The notes under the pieces are model-generated. The model was not told the DNA's origin and did no database searches. It saw only the letters and a list, made by a program, of their open reading frames with translations. 8,176 bases of DNA from Betaproteobacteria bacterium (GTDB lineage Bacteria > Pseudomonadota > Gammaproteobacteria > Burkholderiales > Usitatibacteraceae), in contig JAAOZZ010000018.1 in the NCBI GenBank assembly GCA_012274175.1, forward strand, positions 1-8,176, given 5' to 3'. The position numbers and the translations under genes are program-made. Positions 5,740 through 8,176 of the stretch are shown piece after piece (the stretch's first letter is position 1; every line of letters starts with the position of its first letter).

Positions 5740-8176
5740 ATGAAGATGAACGAGCCGGTAGGCAAAGCCGAGACGATCGAGTTCAAGCTGAACGGCGACA
5801 CGATCGCCGCGCTCGCGGGCGAGACCATCATCCAGGCGGCCGCGCGGCACGGCGTGGACATCCCGCACCTCTGCTACAAGGACGGCATGCGCCCAGACGG
5901 CAACTGCCGCGCGTGCATGGTGGAGATCAAGGGCGAGCGCGTGCTGGCCCCCTCGTGCTGCCGCCAGCCCGCCAAGGGCATGGAAGTGGCGTCGACCTCG
6001 GAGCGCGCCCTGCATTCGCAGAAGATGGTGCTCGAGCTGCTGCTCTCCGACGCACCGAAGGCGGACCTGAAGCCGGGGGCGAACGAGCTCCTGCAGTGGA
6101 GCGCCAGGCTGGGCGTCGAGCATTCCCGTTTCGAGGCGAGGGAACAGCCGGCGCGCGACGCGTCGCACCCCGCCATGACGGTCAACCTCGACGCATGCAT
6201 CCAGTGCACCCGCTGCGTGCGCGCCTGCCGCGAGGTGCAGGTGAACGACGTGATCGGCTACGCCTTCCGTGGCCACGACTCGAAGATCGTCTTCGACTTC
6301 GACGATCCCATGGGCGAGTCCACCTGCGTTGCGTGCGGCGAATGCGTCCAGGCCTGTCCCACGGGAGCCCTCGCCCCGGCGAAGAACGCCTACGCGATCG
6401 TCGCCGACCGGAAGGTGGATTCGGTCTGCCCCTATTGCGGCGTGGGCTGCCAGCTCTCCTACCACGTGAAGGACAACCGCATCGTGCGCGTCGACGGCCG
6501 CGACGGCCCGTCCAACCACGAGCGCCTGTGCGTGAAGGGCCGCTTCGGATTCGACTACGTGCAGCATCCGCATCGCCTCACGAAGCCGCTCATCCGCAAG
6601 CAGGGCGCGCCCAAGAGCGCCGATTTCACCGTCGATCCCCTCGCATGGAGCGAGGTCTTCCGGGAGGCCACCTGGGAAGAGGCGCTCGAGGCCGCGGCGG
6701 GAGGCTTGAGGAAAGTGCGCGACACCCACGGGCCTTCCGCACTGGCCGGCTTCGGCAGCGCCAAGGGCTCCAACGAGGAGGCCTACCTCTTCCAGAAGCT
6801 GGTGCGCACCGGTTTCGGCACCAACAACGTCGACCACTGCACGCGCCTGTGCCACGCCTCGTCGGTGGCGGCGCTGCTCGAGGGCATCGGGTCGGGCGCG
6901 GTGTCCAACCAGGTATCCGACGTCGAGCATTCGGAAGTGATCGTCGTGATCGGCGCCAATCCCACGTCGAACCATCCGGTGGCGGCGACCTGGATCAAGA
7001 ACGCCGTGGAGCGCGGAGCGAAGCTCATCGTGATGGACCCGCGCCGGAACGACATCGCGCGCCACGCGTGGCGCTACCTGCAGTTCAAGGCCGACACGGA
7101 CGTGGCACTCCTGAACGCGATGATCTACACCATCCTCGAGGAGGGCCTGGTCGACCAGGAGTTCGTGCGCCAGCGCACCAGCGGCTTCGAAGCGCTGCGG
7201 CAGAACGCGAAGGGCTTCAGCCCCGAGCTGATGGCGCCCATCTGCGGCATTCCCGCGGCAACGATCCGCGAGGTGGCGCGCGCCTACGCGACCTCGAAGG
7301 CCTCGATCATCCTGTGGGGCATGGGCATCTCGCAGCACGTGCACGGCACCGACAACGCGCGCTGCCTGATCGCGCTCACTCTCATGACCGGCCAGATCGG
7401 CCGTCCCGGATCGGGTCTGCATCCGCTGCGCGGCCAGAACAACGTGCAGGGCGCCTCCGACGCGGGCCTGATCCCCATGATGTATCCCGACTACCAGCGG
7501 GTGGACAATCCCGAGGCGATTGCGCGCTTCGAGGGGTTCTGGGGCATGAAGCTCGACCACAAGCCCGGGCTCACGGTGGTGGAGATCATGGACGCCGCGT
7601 GCGAGGGCAGGATCCGCGGCATGTACGTGATGGGCGAGAACCCGGCGATGTCGGACCCGAACGCGCACCATGCCCGCGAAGGGCTCGCGAAGCTCGAGCA
7701 CCTCGTGGTCCAGGACATCTTCCTCACCGAGACCGCGTACCTCGCCGACGTGGTGCTGCCGGCTTCCGCGTGGCCCGAGAAGACCGGCACCGTCACCAAC
7801 ACCGACCGCATGGTGCAGATGGGACGCAGGGCGCTCGAGATGCCCGGCGACGCGCGGCAGGACCTGTGGATCGTCCAGCAGCTCGCCAAGCGCCTCGGAT
7901 GCGAATGGAACTACGCCGGACCCGAAAGCGGCGTGGCGCAGGTCTACGACGAGATGCGCCACGCCATGAACTCCATCACGGGCATCTCCTGGGAGCGGCT
8001 CGAGGCGCAGTCTTCGGTGACCTATCCGTGCCGCTCGGAGGACGATCCGGGGCAGCCCGTCGTATTCACCGAGAGCTTCCCGACCCAGGACGGTCGCGGC
8101 AAGTTCGTTCCCGCCGACATCATCCCCGCCGACGAGCGGCCCGACGCGCAGTATCCTTTCGTGCTCATCACCGGCC
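5740..8176 (+). CDS. fdh1A: NAD-dependent formate dehydrogenase catalytic alpha subunit (Mo/W-bis-MGD), 3' end cut by window
   Basis: The catalytic subunit oxidises formate to CO2. 812 residues are visible. The N-terminus is a NuoG-like 2Fe-2S domain with Cys45, Cys56, Cys59 and Cys73. Two 4Fe-4S clusters follow: Cys153/156/159 with Cys163, and Cys196/199/202 with Cys206 (CVACGECVQACP). The molybdopterin domain opens with 4Fe-4S ligands Cys230, 233, 237 and 264 (CPYCGVGC, LCVKG). Cys371-His372 (RLCHASSV) is the metal ligand and catalytic pair, a cysteine where some FDHs have selenocysteine, and Arg564 in LRGQNNVQGASDAG matches the conserved active-site arginine (FdhF Arg333). The segment 75-152 has no Cys, so the His-Cys3 cluster of NuoG appears absent. 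The frame is still open at FVLITG, where the C-terminal dinucleotide-binding domain would begin; family length is about 950-990. It follows the fused beta subunit, as in fdh1BA. FdsA is the equivalent in fds operons. Mo versus W cannot be told from sequence. Confidence 0.95.
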   Translation, partial: MKMNEPVGKAETIEFKLNGDTIAALAGETIIQAAARHGVDIPHLCYKDGMRPDGNCRACMVEIKGERVLAPSCCRQPAKGMEVASTSERALHSQKMVLELLLSDAPKADLKPGANELLQWSARLGVEHSRFEAREQPARDASHPAMTVNLDACIQCTRCVRACREVQVNDVIGYAFRGHDSKIVFDFDDPMGESTCVACGECVQACPTGALAPAKNAYAIVADRKVDSVCPYCGVGCQLSYHVKDNRIVRVDGRDGPSNHERLCVKGRFGFDYVQHPHRLTKPLIRKQGAPKSADFTVDPLAWSEVFREATWEEALEAAAGGLRKVRDTHGPSALAGFGSAKGSNEEAYLFQKLVRTGFGTNNVDHCTRLCHASSVAALLEGIGSGAVSNQVSDVEHSEVIVVIGANPTSNHPVAATWIKNAVERGAKLIVMDPRRNDIARHAWRYLQFKADTDVALLNAMIYTILEEGLVDQEFVRQRTSGFEALRQNAKGFSPELMAPICGIPAATIREVARAYATSKASIILWGMGISQHVHGTDNARCLIALTLMTGQIGRPGSGLHPLRGQNNVQGASDAGLIPMMYPDYQRVDNPEAIARFEGFWGMKLDHKPGLTVVEIMDAACEGRIRGMYVMGENPAMSDPNAHHAREGLAKLEHLVVQDIFLTETAYLADVVLPASAWPEKTGTVTNTDRMVQMGRRALEMPGDARQDLWIVQQLAKRLGCEWNYAGPESGVAQVYDEMRHAMNSITGISWERLEAQSSVTYPCRSEDDPGQPVVFTESFPTQDGRGKFVPADIIPADERPDAQYPFVLITG

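Noticed and set aside
6850..6852. Possible selenocysteine at the active site
   Set aside because: The codon is TGC, an ordinary cysteine; there is no in-frame TGA.
5683..7962. Long minus-strand open frame opposite the alpha subunit, and similar frames at 1908-3608, 3484-5634 and 695-1936
   Set aside because: They mirror well-recognised proteins on the other strand or frame, are rich in Arg/His/Ala/Gly with no family motifs, and are expected in GC-rich DNA.
3970..8176. Complex I (nuoEFG) or NAD-reducing hydrogenase module
   Set aside because: The alpha subunit has the Cys-His active-site pair and RGQNNVQG motif of formate dehydrogenases; no other nuo or hox genes are present.

Overview
This GC-rich window looks like the chromosome of a betaproteobacterium, probably Burkholderiales-like. 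That placement is inferred from protein flavour, GC richness and gene content; no rRNA or other marker gene is present. The main content is a formate utilisation locus: a ModE-like regulator, an oxalate/formate-family transporter, and a soluble NAD-dependent molybdenum- or tungsten-type formate dehydrogenase.

Layout. (1) Positions 1-747 hold the 3' part of sucD (succinyl-CoA ligase alpha), an ordinary TCA-cycle gene whose first ~41 codons lie before the window. (2) A short GC hairpin (756-774) separates it from a convergent minus-strand gene (775-1911) for a one-component regulator with a ModE-type winged-helix N-terminus and a periplasmic-binding-protein-like sensor domain. (3) A divergent control region (1912-2093) carries a dyad shaped like a ModE box (1927-1950), just upstream of the regulator start, and a strong Shine-Dalgarno for the next gene. 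(4) Positions 2094-3755 encode a 553-residue MFS transporter of the oxalate:formate antiporter family. (5) A 214-bp spacer (3756-3969) holds three consecutive dyads followed by a structured leader lacking a clear ribosome binding site. (6) Positions 3970-5652 encode a fused NuoE/NuoF-like (FdsG-FdsB) diaphorase subunit with one 2Fe-2S, FMN, NAD and one 4Fe-4S site. (7) The 87-bp gap before the next gene is filled mostly by a perfect 27-bp palindrome with a 4-nt loop (5666-5723), resembling REP/RAYT-type mobile palindromes. (8) Positions 5740-8176 encode most of the catalytic alpha subunit (FdsA/Fdh1A type), with a cysteine active site; the window ends before its last domain.

Likely working model: the transporter moves formate (or exchanges oxalate and formate). 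The alpha subunit oxidises formate to CO2 at a bis-MGD Mo or W centre, and electrons pass through Fe-S clusters to the fused beta subunit, which reduces NAD+. The regulator may tie expression to molybdate/tungstate or a related anion. The fused beta gene lying directly before alpha matches the two-gene fdh1BA arrangement known from Methylorubrum extorquens rather than the five-gene fdsGBACD operon of Cupriavidus.

Most worth a second look: the palindrome between the two enzyme subunits, the ModE-like operator, the alpha-subunit segment lacking the cysteines that in NuoG bind a His-Cys3 cluster, and the stacked dyads before the enzyme operon. No convincing wholly new system is visible.
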